A stretch of 59,262 nt of DNA from Paraliobacillus quinghaiensis. GTDB taxonomy: Bacteria > Bacillota > Bacilli > Bacillales > Amphibacillaceae. Below are positions 8,703 through 18,240 of this stretch, piece by piece. Positions within the stretch are counted from its first letter, which is position 1. Every line of letters begins with the position of its first letter. Below the pieces are notes generated by a model. The model was not told the origin of the DNA. It saw only the letters and a program-made list of their open reading frames with translations, and ran no database searches. A program made the translations under genes and the position numbers. The stretch covers positions 1 through 59,262 of the forward strand of contig NZ_QJSH01000018.1 of NCBI RefSeq assembly GCF_003426025.1. The letters run 5' to 3'.

Positions 8703-10007
8703 TTACTTTTCTATTTTAACATGTACTTGTTCAATTCTCTTTTCTGAAGCTTTCTTTACTGTATAAACAGCATTTTTATAAGAAACAACGGCCGCTTCAG
8801 TTGTGTTAGGAATAGAACCAATTTCCCCCACTAAAAACCCATTTAGTGTTTCATACTCATCCACAGGCAAATCTAAACTTAATTCGTACTCAATATCATA
8901 TAAATGTGTATTTCCTTCTATTAAATATTCATGTGCAGATATTCTGGTTATCTCTTCATTCTCATGGTCTGACTCCCCATTTTCACTAGAAATATCACCG
9001 ACAATCTCCTCCACAATATCTTCAATCGTAATTAAACCATCTGTACCACCATATTCATCCACAATGATAGCTGAATGAACATTATGTAATTGCATGTCTC
9101 TAAAAATGGCATCAATTCGTTGTGTTTCCATAACAAAATAAGGACTACGAATAATATTTTTTAACTGAAAAGAATCCTTATCACCATCGACAAACTGAAT
9201 CAGATCTTTTGCATGTAATACTCCTATAACATTATCGATATTCTCCTGATAAACCGGAAAACGTGTATACCTTTTTTCATTAACAATTTCAACAACCTCT
9301 TTTAATGACGTATCAATTGGAATAGCTGTAATTTCAGTTCGATGTGTCATAATATCAGATACTTCTTTATCATTGAACTCAAAAATATTGTTAATCATTA
9401 CTTTTTCGTCTGAATGTATATTTCCTCTTTCTCCACCTATATCAACCATCATGCGAATTTCTTCTTCTGTTGCTTCATCATTCGCTGCATTAGGGTCAAC
9501 ACCAAATAAACGAACAAGTGTGTTAGTAGAAAAATTTAAAAGTTTAACAATTGGAATACTAATTTTGAATAGAATAGTTAATGGCTTTACAGCTAGATTC
9601 GAAACTGCCTCCGGTTTTTGTAAAGCCAGTTGTTTTGGAACTAACTCTCCAATTACCAATGTAAAATAGGACAACAAAAGCGTAATAACAATAACTGCTA
9701 TTGTATTAAGTAAACCAAGTGAAATGGGTACACCTAAGTCATATAGTGATTCAGCAAGTGGTGTAGCAAACGAATCTGCTGCAAATGCACTTGCTAAAAA
9801 TCCAGCGAGTGTTATCCCAATTTGAATAGTAGCCAAAAATCGGCCTGGTTCAGCTAATAACTTATCGAGCAAAATTGCTTTCTTATCCCCGCGCTCGGCC
9901 AATCTTTTTACTTTATTATCGTTTAAAGAAACAAGCGCTATTTCAGATGCTGCAAAGAACGCATTTATTAGAATTAATAATACTAAAATAAAGATTGCAA
10001 TTACCAA
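8703..10007 (-). CDS. CNNM/CorC-type membrane protein with CBS pair (HlyC/CorC family)
   Basis: The N-terminal DUF21/CNNM domain (about 190 residues) has several membrane segments, the motif INAFFAASEIALVSL and the block IGITLAGFLASAFA. Two CBS domains follow (SDIMTHRTEITAIP and IRSPYFVMETQ), then a C-terminal CorC/HlyC transporter-associated domain (about 355-430). Related bacillal proteins (YhdP/MpfA) export magnesium, so ion efflux or ion homeostasis is inferred. The frame opens at 10016 with a TTG that touches the Shine-Dalgarno AGGAG; the TTG three codons later has proper spacing and is used here. Confidence 0.85.
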   Translation of the reverse strand: MVIAIFILVLLILINAFFAASEIALVSLNDNKVKRLAERGDKKAILLDKLLAEPGRFLATIQIGITLAGFLASAFAADSFATPLAESLYDLGVPISLGLLNTIAVIVITLLLSYFTLVIGELVPKQLALQKPEAVSNLAVKPLTILFKISIPIVKLLNFSTNTLVRLFGVDPNAANDEATEEEIRMMVDIGGERGNIHSDEKVMINNIFEFNDKEVSDIMTHRTEITAIPIDTSLKEVVEIVNEKRYTRFPVYQENIDNVIGVLHAKDLIQFVDGDKDSFQLKNIIRSPYFVMETQRIDAIFRDMQLHNVHSAIIVDEYGGTDGLITIEDIVEEIVGDISSENGESDHENEEITRISAHEYLIEGNTHLYDIEYELSLDLPVDEYETLNGFLVGEIGSIPNTTEAAVVSYKNAVYTVKKASEKRIEQVHVKIEK

Positions 10008-10097
10008 TACAAACAACTCCTAATTATAAATATGTAGATTATTATACCTTATACCCTTTATAATACACATCATTACATATTATTATCAACTTTTTAA

Positions 10098-10126
10098 CAA
10101 AAAAAGAACGGTAGAAATGACCGCTC
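10098..10126 (-). terminator. Terminator downstream of the cystathionine synthase gene
   Basis: Minus-strand AGCGGT-loop-ACCGTT followed by CTTTTTTT. It lies about 145 bases past the stop codon, with an IS605 end remnant in between. Confidence 0.65.
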
Positions 10127-10180
10127 TCGTAGTTTTTGATCTTCTTCTATTGATTTATTCCCATGATGTGTAGAGTTGAC

Positions 10181-10210
10181 ACTCCCACAGCTAAAGTAAT
10201 TGGATTCTAA
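10181..10210 (-). mobile_element. Orphan IS200/IS605-type end remnant
   Basis: ACTCCCACAGCTAAAGTAAT and the next ten bases match the terminal sequence of the IS605-like element at 31789-31818 in 27 of 30 positions. No transposase remains. It suggests an element was once inserted downstream of the metI-like gene and was lost, leaving an end. Confidence 0.65.
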
Positions 10211-10270
10211 AATGCTATTGCGTTCGCAATCCATTTCTGTTATTAAAATTCTGTAAAACCACATTGTTAT

Positions 10271-11374
10271 TTAACTTAGTTCACCTAAGCTATGATTCAA
10301 ATCATTGATTAAATCTTCTACATCTTCGACTCCTACCGAAAAACGTAATAGACGATCATCAATTCCTCTTTTCACACGTTCTTGCTCTGGAATATCAGCA
10401 TGTGTTTGGGTTGCTGGATACGTAATAAAGCTTTCAACCCCACCAAGGCTTTCTGCAAAAGTAATCAGCTGCAGATTCCCCAAAAATGGTTCAATCCAGG
10501 TACTTTTCCGAAGACGAAAAGAGAGCATTCCACCTTTTCCAGCATACAATACATCCGCAATTCGAGGATCTTTTGCAAGAAATTCTGCAATTTCTCTAGC
10601 ATTTTCCTGGTGTTGTTTCACTCGTAAACCCAACGTCTTCATACCTCTAATTAACAACCACGAATCCATTGGTGACAATACAGCACCACCGCCATTATGA
10701 AGTGTCGCTATCCTCTCACAAAGATCTCCTCCTTTGGCCACAATAAGCCCTGCAAGCACATCATTGTGACCACCAATATATTTGGTTGCACTATGAATTA
10801 CAATGTCAGCGCCAAGTTCAATTGGTCGCTGTAGCACTGGCGTTAAGAATGTATTATCAACAATCAATAGCAGGTTATATCTTTTTGCTAAAGCCGCATA
10901 GAGAGCAATATCAATTTCTTGCATCAATGGATTTGTTGGTGTTTCAATAAATAGTGCTTTCGTATGCGGCGTAATACATCTTTCCACTTGTTCTACTTTT
11001 AAAAAAGGCGAATAAATCGTATTAATCTTGTATGCATCTTGATAATGCCTCAACAGACGATAAGTTCCTCCGTAAACATCTTCTGGAACAATTAACTCAT
11101 CTCCCGTTTCAAATAATGAAAGGACAAGCTGGATAGCAGCCATGCCAGAGCTACAAGCAAAACCAGCATCACTTGACTCTAAGTTAGCAATTCCTTCTTC
11201 CAAAATAGCTCGTGTTGGATTTTTAGTTCGTGTATAATCATATCCAGTTGATTTCCCTAATCCTTCATGTTGATAAGCAGTTGATAAATAAATTGGCGGG
11301 TTAACCGCTCCAGTTACAGAATCACTACGATTTCCTAATTGTACTAATTTTGTCTGTAATTTATTTCCTTCCAT
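10271..11374 (-). CDS. metI: Cystathionine gamma-synthase / O-acetylhomoserine thiolyase (MetI-like)
   Basis: A PLP enzyme of the Cys/Met metabolism family, 367 residues. The PLP lysine is in IVIHSATKYIGGH (about residue 205), phosphate-binding residues are in ACSSGMAAIQ, and the family C-terminal block is LLRFSVGVEDVEDL. It is expected to join an acylated homoserine with cysteine or sulfide in methionine synthesis. The RBS AAGGAGGTAGGGCTGTT stands before ATG. A SAM-I riboswitch and terminator lie directly upstream, so expression should fall when SAM is plentiful. In B. subtilis metI is paired with metC; here it stands alone. A lyase (cystathionine gamma- or beta-lyase) is the alternative. 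Confidence 0.88.
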   Translation of the reverse strand: MEGNKLQTKLVQLGNRSDSVTGAVNPPIYLSTAYQHEGLGKSTGYDYTRTKNPTRAILEEGIANLESSDAGFACSSGMAAIQLVLSLFETGDELIVPEDVYGGTYRLLRHYQDAYKINTIYSPFLKVEQVERCITPHTKALFIETPTNPLMQEIDIALYAALAKRYNLLLIVDNTFLTPVLQRPIELGADIVIHSATKYIGGHNDVLAGLIVAKGGDLCERIATLHNGGGAVLSPMDSWLLIRGMKTLGLRVKQHQENAREIAEFLAKDPRIADVLYAGKGGMLSFRLRKSTWIEPFLGNLQLITFAESLGGVESFITYPATQTHADIPEQERVKRGIDDRLLRFSVGVEDVEDLINDLNHSLGELS

Positions 11375-11401
11375 AACAGCCCTACCTCCTTCCTATGTAC
11401 G

Positions 11402-11434
11402 AAAAAAAGACCTTCTAAGAAGAAGGCCTTTTAA
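11402..11434 (-). terminator. Expression-platform terminator of the SAM-I riboswitch
   Basis: On the minus strand AGGCCTTCT-TCTT-AGAAGGTCT is followed by TTTTTTT, about 30 bases before the metI-like start codon. It is placed as the OFF-state terminator. Confidence 0.85.
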
Positions 11435-11452
11435 AATTTAAAAGTCAGTCTC

Positions 11453-11560
11453 CTTATCTTCTAGACTAAAAATAGTCTATTTGGAATTAGCACCGGGCCT
11501 AATGAATTAGACTGGTTGCTGAGACTTCACAGGGCCAACCCCTCCGTCTCTCTTGATAAG
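11453..11560 (-). promoter_or_regulatory. SAM-I (S-box) riboswitch controlling the metI-like gene
   Basis: The minus strand carries the S-box landmarks in order: CTTATCAAGAGAG at the P1 5' side, GGAGGG, TGGCCCTGTGAAG, CAGCAACC, GGTGCTAATTCC, and a closing GATAAG. The internal P4 arms (GACTATTTTTAGTC) also pair. Known members bind S-adenosylmethionine and stabilise the downstream terminator. A possible promoter (TTGCAT, 17 bases, TAAACT) lies upstream, with its -35 inside a repeat remnant. Confidence 0.95.
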
Positions 11561-11627
11561 AATATAAATATGTAATTTTCTGAATAATTTAACTTGTTGT
11601 AAGTTTAATACATAGTAAAAAATAATG

Positions 11628-11651
11628 CAACATCTTTTACGAAAAGAGCCA
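11628..11651 (+). repeat. Remnant terminal sequence of the palindromic repeat family
   Basis: GCAACATCTTTTACGAAAAG matches the right-end sequence of copy R2 (CAACAATCTTTTACGAAAAG at 19591-19610) apart from one missing base and context. No other part of the element is evident here. Confidence 0.6.
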
Positions 11652-11667
11652 TTTTATATTTTTAAAT

Positions 11668-12921
11668 TTAATATTGCCCTAATTGACTAACCGGTGTTTG
11701 TACAATCACTGGGTTTTTCGAAGGGTCTAGCCACTTCAGAATAGAAACTACATTACCCTTCGAAACGCCAGTACACCCTAATGTATGCCCACTTGAAATA
11801 TGAAAAAAGATTGCACTACCAGAACCAGGTACACGACTAGAATTATAATTAATCACAAAACCATACGTGTATGCGTTTATGTCCATATTTTCTGCACTAT
11901 CCCATTGTCCCTCTGTTGCTTTTCGTGATTGCCATGTATTATAAAGACTTGAATTAGGATCATCTACCCAAACATCATCAGCAGTTATTTGGCGAAAAGA
12001 TAACTTTGTTCCTGGATTTCCAGTACGACCAAATGCTGTTCCAATTGAATATTTTCCAGTTGGGCTTTTTCCATCGCCTTCTACTTTATTATTCGAAAAC
12101 CCATTTTTACCAATGTGCCCTGAAACAGAAAGTACTTGATCCCATTCACCATCACTATTTCGTTCAAATGTTTGTATCTTTGCACTGCTTGTATTAAAAC
12201 CATTTGCTGTTACCAAAATCAGTTGATTATTACTATCCACTGTTTGTAACTTATCTGCATCACTTTGTGGCTTTTTTTCTTCTTTCGGTTTCTCGAATTT
12301 TGTTTCATTTTTGACTTCTGAATTATTGTCATTAGATGCTTTTTCTTCTGTTAGTTCCTCTATGTCACTTCCTTCTTTCTGTTTATTTTTTATTACTGCT
12401 ACTTTTTGTTCTTTATTTTCTAAGGTTTTTGCCCGTTTAGCATCTAAATATTTACCATTTACGAATCCGATAAAGTCTCCTGTTTTCACTTGTAACCAAC
12501 CATTTTGACCATTTCCTTTTTCTGCTTCAACCTTCTGATTTTGTACAACTATACCAGTTACCTCATAATCAACACTTGGTCCCTTTCTCACATTAAGTGA
12601 TGATACATTTACATATTTATTAATATATGTATCAACCTCGTATTCAAGAGTTTCTAATTCTCTATTTCCTACTTTATAATTTGTCTTACTATCTACTTGT
12701 TCGACTTCCTCCCTTAACATCAATTGATTTGACTTCAGATTTAATGAAGGTTTTGTTTTCAAAAAAATGCTCTTTGTCTTTTTATCGAACGACAATTTTA
12801 TTTCCGTACCTGACTCTTTTACACACAGTTCACCAATGTTCAGGCTGATACTTAAAATAGTAATAGTTCCAATAAAGACCAATAACAACATTGTTACTAT
12901 AGTGACAGTTTGTTTGGACAA
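11668..12921 (-). CDS. Membrane-anchored SH3b and L,D-transpeptidase (YkuD-like) protein
   Basis: About 417 residues. One N-terminal membrane helix (TIVTMLLLVFIGTITILSIS) places the rest outside. A bacterial SH3 domain is near 105-165 (LNVRKGPSVDYEVTG), a lysine/glutamate-rich linker follows, and the C-terminal catalytic domain ends in HISSGHTLGCTGVSKG. That contains the histidine and cysteine of L,D-transpeptidases, which make 3-3 peptidoglycan cross-links or attach proteins. The frame opens at 12996, but the start is set at a TTG (12919-12921) because AAGGGAGGCTG precedes it at proper spacing. It could instead be a murein amidase-like enzyme; catalytic activity is inferred. Confidence 0.82.
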   Translation of the reverse strand: MSKQTVTIVTMLLLVFIGTITILSISLNIGELCVKESGTEIKLSFDKKTKSIFLKTKPSLNLKSNQLMLREEVEQVDSKTNYKVGNRELETLEYEVDTYINKYVNVSSLNVRKGPSVDYEVTGIVVQNQKVEAEKGNGQNGWLQVKTGDFIGFVNGKYLDAKRAKTLENKEQKVAVIKNKQKEGSDIEELTEEKASNDNNSEVKNETKFEKPKEEKKPQSDADKLQTVDSNNQLILVTANGFNTSSAKIQTFERNSDGEWDQVLSVSGHIGKNGFSNNKVEGDGKSPTGKYSIGTAFGRTGNPGTKLSFRQITADDVWVDDPNSSLYNTWQSRKATEGQWDSAENMDINAYTYGFVINYNSSRVPGSGSAIFFHISSGHTLGCTGVSKGNVVSILKWLDPSKNPVIVQTPVSQLGQY

Positions 12922-12974
12922 AAAACAGCCTCCCTTAAAAGATTCCATATAATTATATATATTTAAATAATTTA

Positions 12975-13016
12975 TAAAAAAACCACTTGTAAACATTTTA
13001 CGTTTACAAGTGGTTT
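12975..13016 (-). terminator. Terminator of the AbgT transporter gene
   Basis: Minus-strand AAACCACTTGTAAAC pairs perfectly with GTTTACAAGTGGTTT and is followed by TTTTTTATAA, just past the stop codon. Confidence 0.9.
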
Positions 13017-13023
13017 AATCTTC

Positions 13024-14550
13024 TTAATAAGAATAATGGATTGGTGAACCTGGGCCAAGATCAAACCCAAATACGATCCAAACAATTAGCATAATTGTCC
13101 ATGCTATGAAGAAAAAGATTGAATAGGGGAACATGGTAGAAATTAACGTACCAATCCCCATTCTGTTATCATACTTTTTAGCAAATGCAATAATCATTGC
13201 AAAATAAGTCATTAATGGAGAAATAATGTTTGTTGACGAATCAGCAATTCGGTAAGCCATTTGTGTTAATTCTGGTGAATAGCCATATTGCATCATAATT
13301 GGAATAAACACCGGTGCCATCATCGCCCATTTTGCTGAAGCACTACCAATAAATAAGTTAATGATACCAGCAATAATTATAAATAGAATAATTAATGGAA
13401 TTCCACCCAAATTAATACTTTGTAAGAACTCAGCACCATATACACCGATTAGCATCCCTATGTTTGATTCATTAAAATAGGCAACAAATTGACCTGCTGT
13501 AAAGGAAAGGACGATAAACATACCCATTGAAGCCATTGTATCTGAAAGTTGGCTTGCTACATCTTTATCATTTTTAATACTTTTTGTCACTTTTCCATAC
13601 ACAAGTCCCGGGATAAAGAAGAATAGGATAATAATTGGCACAAGCGCATCCATGAAAGGTGATTCTATTAAATCATGTCCAGCTCTAAGTGGTGCTGTTT
13701 CCGGAAAAATTAAAAATAGAATACCAACTACTCCGATTAATAAAGATAAGCCCGCATATTTTAAACCTTTTTTTTCGATTGTACTTAGTTTGTTTAGATC
13801 TTCTTTATAGTCCCCTGTATAGGTACCTAATCGTGGTTCTACCACTTTCTCTGTAACAAATGCACCGACAATTGTTAATAGAAAAACAGAAGCTATAATG
13901 AAATAATAATTCATTGCAATATTCATGTTTGCTGCATAAGCAGGATCAATAATAGCTGCCGCCTCAATTGTCATATTACCTAATAATGGTTCAAGTGCAG
14001 ATAGAATTAAATTTGCACTAAATCCTGCAGATACACCCGCAAAAGCGGCTGACAAACCTGCTAATGGATGGCGACCAAGTGCAACAAAAATAACAGCACC
14101 TAGTGGAGGTAATACAACATACCCAGCATCTGTCGCTACACTAGACATGATACCTGCAAAAACTAAACCTGCTGTAATTAGACTTTTTGGTATTACTAAA
14201 ACAAACCCTCGAAGTGCTGCGCCAATAAGTCCTGAACGTTCTGCCAAACCAATACCAAGCATTGTAGCTAATACCATACCTAGCGGTGCAAAGTTAATGA
14301 AATTATCAACCATCGTGGTAAAAATATAAACAATTCCATCACCATTTAATAGATTAGTAACAGTTATCATTTCACCTGGATTACCAGGATGTTCAACAGA
14401 TACACCAGTTGCTGATATAACTGCAGACGCCACTAATACAAGCAATGCTAAAATAGCAAACAATGTAATTGGATGAGGTAACTTATTACCGGTTGTTTCA
14501 ATAAAATCCAAGCTTTTCTGAAATAAACCCTTTCTTTTTTTAACCATCAT
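13024..14550 (-). CDS. AbgT family transporter
   Basis: 508 residues with roughly a dozen membrane helices. AbgT-family blocks are NKLPHPITLFAILALLV near the N-terminus, MSSVATDAGYVVLPPLGA, and IGSASAKWAMMAPVFIP. Characterised members import p-aminobenzoyl-glutamate or export sulfonamides using the ion gradient; the substrate here is unknown. The frame opens at 14598, but the start is placed at the ATG preceded by AAAAGGAGATACT. Monocistronic, with its own terminator. No amidohydrolase (abgA/abgB) is next to it. Confidence 0.87.
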   Translation of the reverse strand: MMVKKRKGLFQKSLDFIETTGNKLPHPITLFAILALLVLVASAVISATGVSVEHPGNPGEMITVTNLLNGDGIVYIFTTMVDNFINFAPLGMVLATMLGIGLAERSGLIGAALRGFVLVIPKSLITAGLVFAGIMSSVATDAGYVVLPPLGAVIFVALGRHPLAGLSAAFAGVSAGFSANLILSALEPLLGNMTIEAAAIIDPAYAANMNIAMNYYFIIASVFLLTIVGAFVTEKVVEPRLGTYTGDYKEDLNKLSTIEKKGLKYAGLSLLIGVVGILFLIFPETAPLRAGHDLIESPFMDALVPIIILFFFIPGLVYGKVTKSIKNDKDVASQLSDTMASMGMFIVLSFTAGQFVAYFNESNIGMLIGVYGAEFLQSINLGGIPLIILFIIIAGIINLFIGSASAKWAMMAPVFIPIMMQYGYSPELTQMAYRIADSSTNIISPLMTYFAMIIAFAKKYDNRMGIGTLISTMFPYSIFFFIAWTIMLIVWIVFGFDLGPGSPIHYSY

Positions 14551-14795
14551 AGTATCTCCTTTTAAAAGTTTCTTCATAATATAAAATTGCATTTTCACAT
14601 GAATTTTTATTATAATTCTTTAGATTATTATTTTAAAGAAAATTACAAAAGTATTACTATTGAGAATCTTCTATCATTTGTTGGTTATTCTATTCTCAAG
14701 TGTGATTAGCTCACAAACAAATTTTTTGCATTATCCGATAAGGTTTACTAAACTGAGCCATACTTAAGAAAGAATAATTAAAGGAGAGATTACTA

Positions 14796-15731
14796 ATGAA
14801 AGCAATCGTTATTAATGAATACGGAGATAAAGATGTTTTACAAGAACAAGAAGTTCAAAAACCGGTAATAAAAGAGAACCAAGTTTTAGTTGAAGCTCAC
14901 GCTACTTCTATTAATCCAATCGATTGGAATGTACGGGCTGGCTACCTGAAAGAGATGCTCGACTTTTCTTTTCCTATTATATTAGGTTGGGATGTTGCAG
15001 GAACAATTGTTGAGGTCGGAAGTCAGGTTAAAGGCTTCAAAGTTGGTGACGAAGTGTTTGCACGTCCAGACACAACAAACCAAGGAACATATGCGGAATT
15101 TACGGCAGTGGACGAAGAGTTCTTAGCAAATAAACCACATAATATATCATTTGAAGAAGCAGCCTCAATCCCACTAGCTGGTTTAACTGCTTGGCAGTGC
15201 CTTGTTGACGTATTAAAAGTTAAAAGTGGAGAAAAAGTATTGATTCAAGCTGGATCTGGTGGTGTAGGCAGTCTAGCGATACAAATTGCAAAGCATTTAG
15301 GTGCATTCGTGGCTACAACTGCCAGTGGCAAGAATGAAGCCTATGTAAAAGAATTAGGTGCTGATCAATTCATTAACTATCAAACACAAAATTTTGAAGA
15401 AGAATTAAGTAACTTTGATGTCGTTTTGGATACGATGGGTGGAGAAATTCTAAATAGAAGCTTTAAAATATTAAAACCAGGCGGAAGACTTGTAACAATA
15501 TTAGGAAGTCCTGATGAGGCCTTAGCCGAAAAATATCAAGTAACAGCATCAGGATTCTGGGTCACACCTAATGGTAAAGAACTTAATGAAATGGGAGAAT
15601 TACTCGAAAAAGATATTCTCAAACCACAAGTTGGTCACGTATTTGATTTTTCAGAGGAACAAATAAAAGAAGCCCATGCATTAAGTGAAACACACCATGC
15701 TAAAGGAAAAATCGCAATTAAAATAAAGTAA
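14796..15731 (+). CDS. NADP-dependent medium-chain oxidoreductase (quinone-reductase type)
   Basis: 311 residues of the zinc-independent medium-chain dehydrogenase/reductase group. The N-terminal GroES-like domain has ATSINPIDWNVRAG, the cofactor-binding motif is IQAGSGGVGSLAIQIAKHLG (about residue 145), and the C-terminus has HAKGKIAIKI. No structural zinc cysteines are present. It likely reduces quinones or alkenals with NADPH. The RBS is AAAGGAGAGATTACTA. It is single-gene and divergent from the AbgT gene. Confidence 0.88.
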   Translation: MKAIVINEYGDKDVLQEQEVQKPVIKENQVLVEAHATSINPIDWNVRAGYLKEMLDFSFPIILGWDVAGTIVEVGSQVKGFKVGDEVFARPDTTNQGTYAEFTAVDEEFLANKPHNISFEEAASIPLAGLTAWQCLVDVLKVKSGEKVLIQAGSGGVGSLAIQIAKHLGAFVATTASGKNEAYVKELGADQFINYQTQNFEEELSNFDVVLDTMGGEILNRSFKILKPGGRLVTILGSPDEALAEKYQVTASGFWVTPNGKELNEMGELLEKDILKPQVGHVFDFSEEQIKEAHALSETHHAKGKIAIKIK

Positions 15732-15741
15732 CAAAAATGAG

Positions 15742-15779
15742 AGCCCCGATACACTGATTCTATTGGGGCTTTTATTTTA
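15742..15779 (+). terminator. Terminator of the quinone-reductase-like gene
   Basis: AGCCCC paired with GGGGCT, with further pairing in the loop, followed by TTTTATTTT. Confidence 0.8.
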
Positions 15780-15806
15780 GGCTTTATTTTTGAGTTAGAT
15801 TTTCAC

Positions 15807-16667
15807 TTAAATCGCTTTTTCTGCTGCTAATAGTAGACTACCTGTAATACCAGCATTATCTCCTAATCCAGGTGCTACAATATAAGTATCTAAATCTGGT
15901 GTAGTTACGTATTCATTCATTACCTTTTTAAATTCTGTTCGAATCAATGGAAAAAGCTGTTCTTGTTTCATAACCCCTCCACCTAATATAAGTACTTCAG
16001 GTCGCAGGATCATCGTATAGTTCACTAATGCTTGTGCTAAGTAATATGCTTCGATTTCCCAATAGTGATCGGACTTTTCAAGATCTTGACCTTTTATGTT
16101 AAGTCTTTTTTCAATTGCAGGACCTGCCGCAATACCCTCTAGACAATTTCCATGATAAGGACAAACCCCTTCAAAATCATCTTCCGGGTGATTCCTCACC
16201 AAAATATGTCCCATTTCAGGGTGTCCAAACCCATCTATTATTTCTCCGTTTACGACGGCACCGCCACCTATACCAGTACCAACCGTTAAATACAGACACG
16301 ATTTTGAATTTTGTGCACTTCCTTTTCGGTACTCACCAAAAGCAGCGGCATTTACATCTGTTGTCCAAGCAACAGGTATGTCATACCTCCCTTTTATTGC
16401 ACCGACAAAATCATAATTATTCCATCCTTTTTTTGGTGTTGAAGTGACATAGCCATATGTAGCAGATTTACGATTTACATCAATTGGTCCAAATGAACCT
16501 ATACCAATTGAATCCAACTGATAATTATCAAAGAATTCAAAAATATGCTGCAATGTTTCTTCTGGTGCAGTTGTAGGAATACTAACTCTTTCAATAATTT
16601 TAAAGTCTTTGTCACTAACAGCACAAACAAATTTCGTTCCACCAGCTTCAATTCCACCGTAATACAT
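15807..16667 (-). CDS. ROK family fructokinase
   Basis: 286 residues. The ATP-binding motif is GIEAGGTKFVCAV, the phosphate-2/catalytic region is WTTDVNAAAFGEYRKG, and the ROK signature is GTGIGGGAVVNG. The zinc site is formed by GHPEMGH plus CPYHGNCLEG (H and three C). This arrangement is that of the bacillal fructokinase (GmuE/ScrK-like) group, which phosphorylates fructose with ATP. The frame opens at 16691, but the ATG before YYGGIEAGG is chosen because GGAGGTAGTAAT precedes it. No sugar transporter is adjacent. Confidence 0.87.
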   Translation of the reverse strand: MYYGGIEAGGTKFVCAVSDKDFKIIERVSIPTTAPEETLQHIFEFFDNYQLDSIGIGSFGPIDVNRKSATYGYVTSTPKKGWNNYDFVGAIKGRYDIPVAWTTDVNAAAFGEYRKGSAQNSKSCLYLTVGTGIGGGAVVNGEIIDGFGHPEMGHILVRNHPEDDFEGVCPYHGNCLEGIAAGPAIEKRLNIKGQDLEKSDHYWEIEAYYLAQALVNYTMILRPEVLILGGGVMKQEQLFPLIRTEFKKVMNEYVTTPDLDTYIVAPGLGDNAGITGSLLLAAEKAI

Positions 16668-17012
16668 ATTACTACCTCCACTATTTTTCATATTTAATTC
16701 CGTTTTGGTATATTCTTCTTATTGGACATGCACTACTTTTACTTTACCATCATCCTTACAAAGATGAAATCCTAAGTAGCGCTGTTTGATCGAATTAGCG
16801 CTTTTATTAATCGAATTACTGGAATTTTTAATTGAAAAATTGATTTTTTTAATCGCATCCTCCCCATTGGACTAAATATTATCACAATCCTCTTGATTGA
16901 GGAGCGGGTAGTGTTTAATGAGAAGTTTATAAAACTTTTGTCGTAACCACAACCTTTTAGAAAAAGCGTATTTTAAAAAAAGCCCGACCCTTTAGGGCAG
17001 GACTTTTCAATC
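16668..17012. other. Intergenic stretch with short AT repeats and an element remnant
   Basis: No gene is seen. The stretch holds two copies of ATCGAATTA (near 16787 and 16802), a small dyad CCTCTTGATTGAGG (near 16892), and near 16945-16972 an AACCTTTTAGAAAAAGCG-like end resembling the right end of the palindromic repeat family. Confidence 0.4.
16973..17005 (-). terminator. Terminator of trxB
   Basis: Minus-strand AGTCC-TGCCC-TAAA-GGGT-CGGGCT with one mismatch, followed by TTTTTTTAAAA, 10 bases past the stop codon. Confidence 0.8.
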
Positions 17013-17960
17013 TTATAGATTTTGACTCCAATCTTGCACTACATTTCCCTCTAAATACTTCTCTACATCTAATGCAGCCATACAGCCAGTTCCTGCAGCA
17101 GTTATTGCTTGTCGGTACTTCTTGTCTTGCACATCCCCACAAGCATAAACACCAGGAATATTCGTTTCTGTTGTTCCAGGTACAACTTCAATATAGCCGG
17201 TCTCATCTGTTTGAATTTGATCAGCTAAAAATTCTGTGTTTGGATGATGACCAATTGCTATAAATATACCATCCGTTTGAATTGCCTCTTCTTCACCTGT
17301 TTCATTATTTTTAACGACCAAGCCTGTTACTTTGTTGTTCTCACTAACAACCTTAACTGGTGTTTTATTTAAACTCCAACTAATCTTTTCATTTTCCTGT
17401 GCTCGCTCTTGCATAATTTTGGATGCACGTAACTCATATCTACGGTGAACAATTTCTACTTCGCTAGCAAACTTACTTAAAAACCCTGCCTCTTCCATTG
17501 CAGAGTCTCCACCTCCAATAATCACTACCTTTTTATCTCGAAAGAAAAAGCCATCACAAGTTGCACAAGTACTAACACCTTTACCAATATTCTCTTTTTC
17601 ACCTGGAATATTGAGCATTTTAGCTGTTGCACCGGTTGAAATAATTAATGCTTCTGTCTTCATGTCGTCCATTCCGCTTACTTTTAGTGTATAAGGTTTC
17701 TCGGAGAAATCTACTCCTGTTACCCAACCGTTTCGAAACTCAGCACCAAATTTTTCTGCTTGTTTTTTCATATTTTCAATTAATTCAGGCCCCATCACAC
17801 CATCAATAAAGCCCGGAAAATTCTCTACTTCTGTTGTTAAGCTTAATTGTCCACCTGGTTCCGTACCCTCGATGACGACAGGTTTCATGTTTGCTCTCGC
17901 TAAATATATAGCCGCTGTTAAACCAGCTGGCCCTGTTCCTAAAATCACTACTTTTTCCAT
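17013..17960 (-). CDS. trxB: Thioredoxin-disulfide reductase
   Basis: 315 residues. The FAD motif is ILGTGPAGLTAAIYLARA, the redox-active disulfide is CATCDGFFF (about residue 135), the NADPH fold is VVIIGGGDSAMEEAGFLS, and the C-terminal FAD block is GVYACGDVQDKKYRQ. It keeps thioredoxin reduced with NADPH in the cytoplasm. The frame opens three codons earlier; the ATG of MEKVVILG is preferred, 5 bases after GAGGTGG. Monocistronic here, whereas many bacilli keep trxB near lgt/hprK or yvcJ genes. Confidence 0.95.
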   Translation of the reverse strand: MEKVVILGTGPAGLTAAIYLARANMKPVVIEGTEPGGQLSLTTEVENFPGFIDGVMGPELIENMKKQAEKFGAEFRNGWVTGVDFSEKPYTLKVSGMDDMKTEALIISTGATAKMLNIPGEKENIGKGVSTCATCDGFFFRDKKVVIIGGGDSAMEEAGFLSKFASEVEIVHRRYELRASKIMQERAQENEKISWSLNKTPVKVVSENNKVTGLVVKNNETGEEEAIQTDGIFIAIGHHPNTEFLADQIQTDETGYIEVVPGTTETNIPGVYACGDVQDKKYRQAITAAGTGCMAALDVEKYLEGNVVQDWSQNL

Positions 17961-18240
17961 CATAACCACCTCAATTTAATTATACTAGAGTCAAACTATG
18001 CTGTTTATTTTATTTTTTTTAATCAAGCTGTTTTTGATACCCTTATAAAGTATACCCAGTTGATACTGTACCAATCATGATATGCTTTACTTTTATCCGA
18101 TGCAACCAATTGGCATTGACAATTTGTCTTCATTTACATAGCAATACCTGATATCGTTGAGTATGACAAATGTATCTTGTTTTCTAGAAAAAAAAGTTCC
18201 ATAATAAGTAATAGATTATATGAAGAAGGAGACCTTAGCC

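Noticed and set aside
11402-11560. T-box leader upstream of the cystathionine synthase gene
   Set aside because: The conserved elements are those of SAM-I (GGTGCTAATTCC, CAGCAACC); no T-box TGG sequence is seen.
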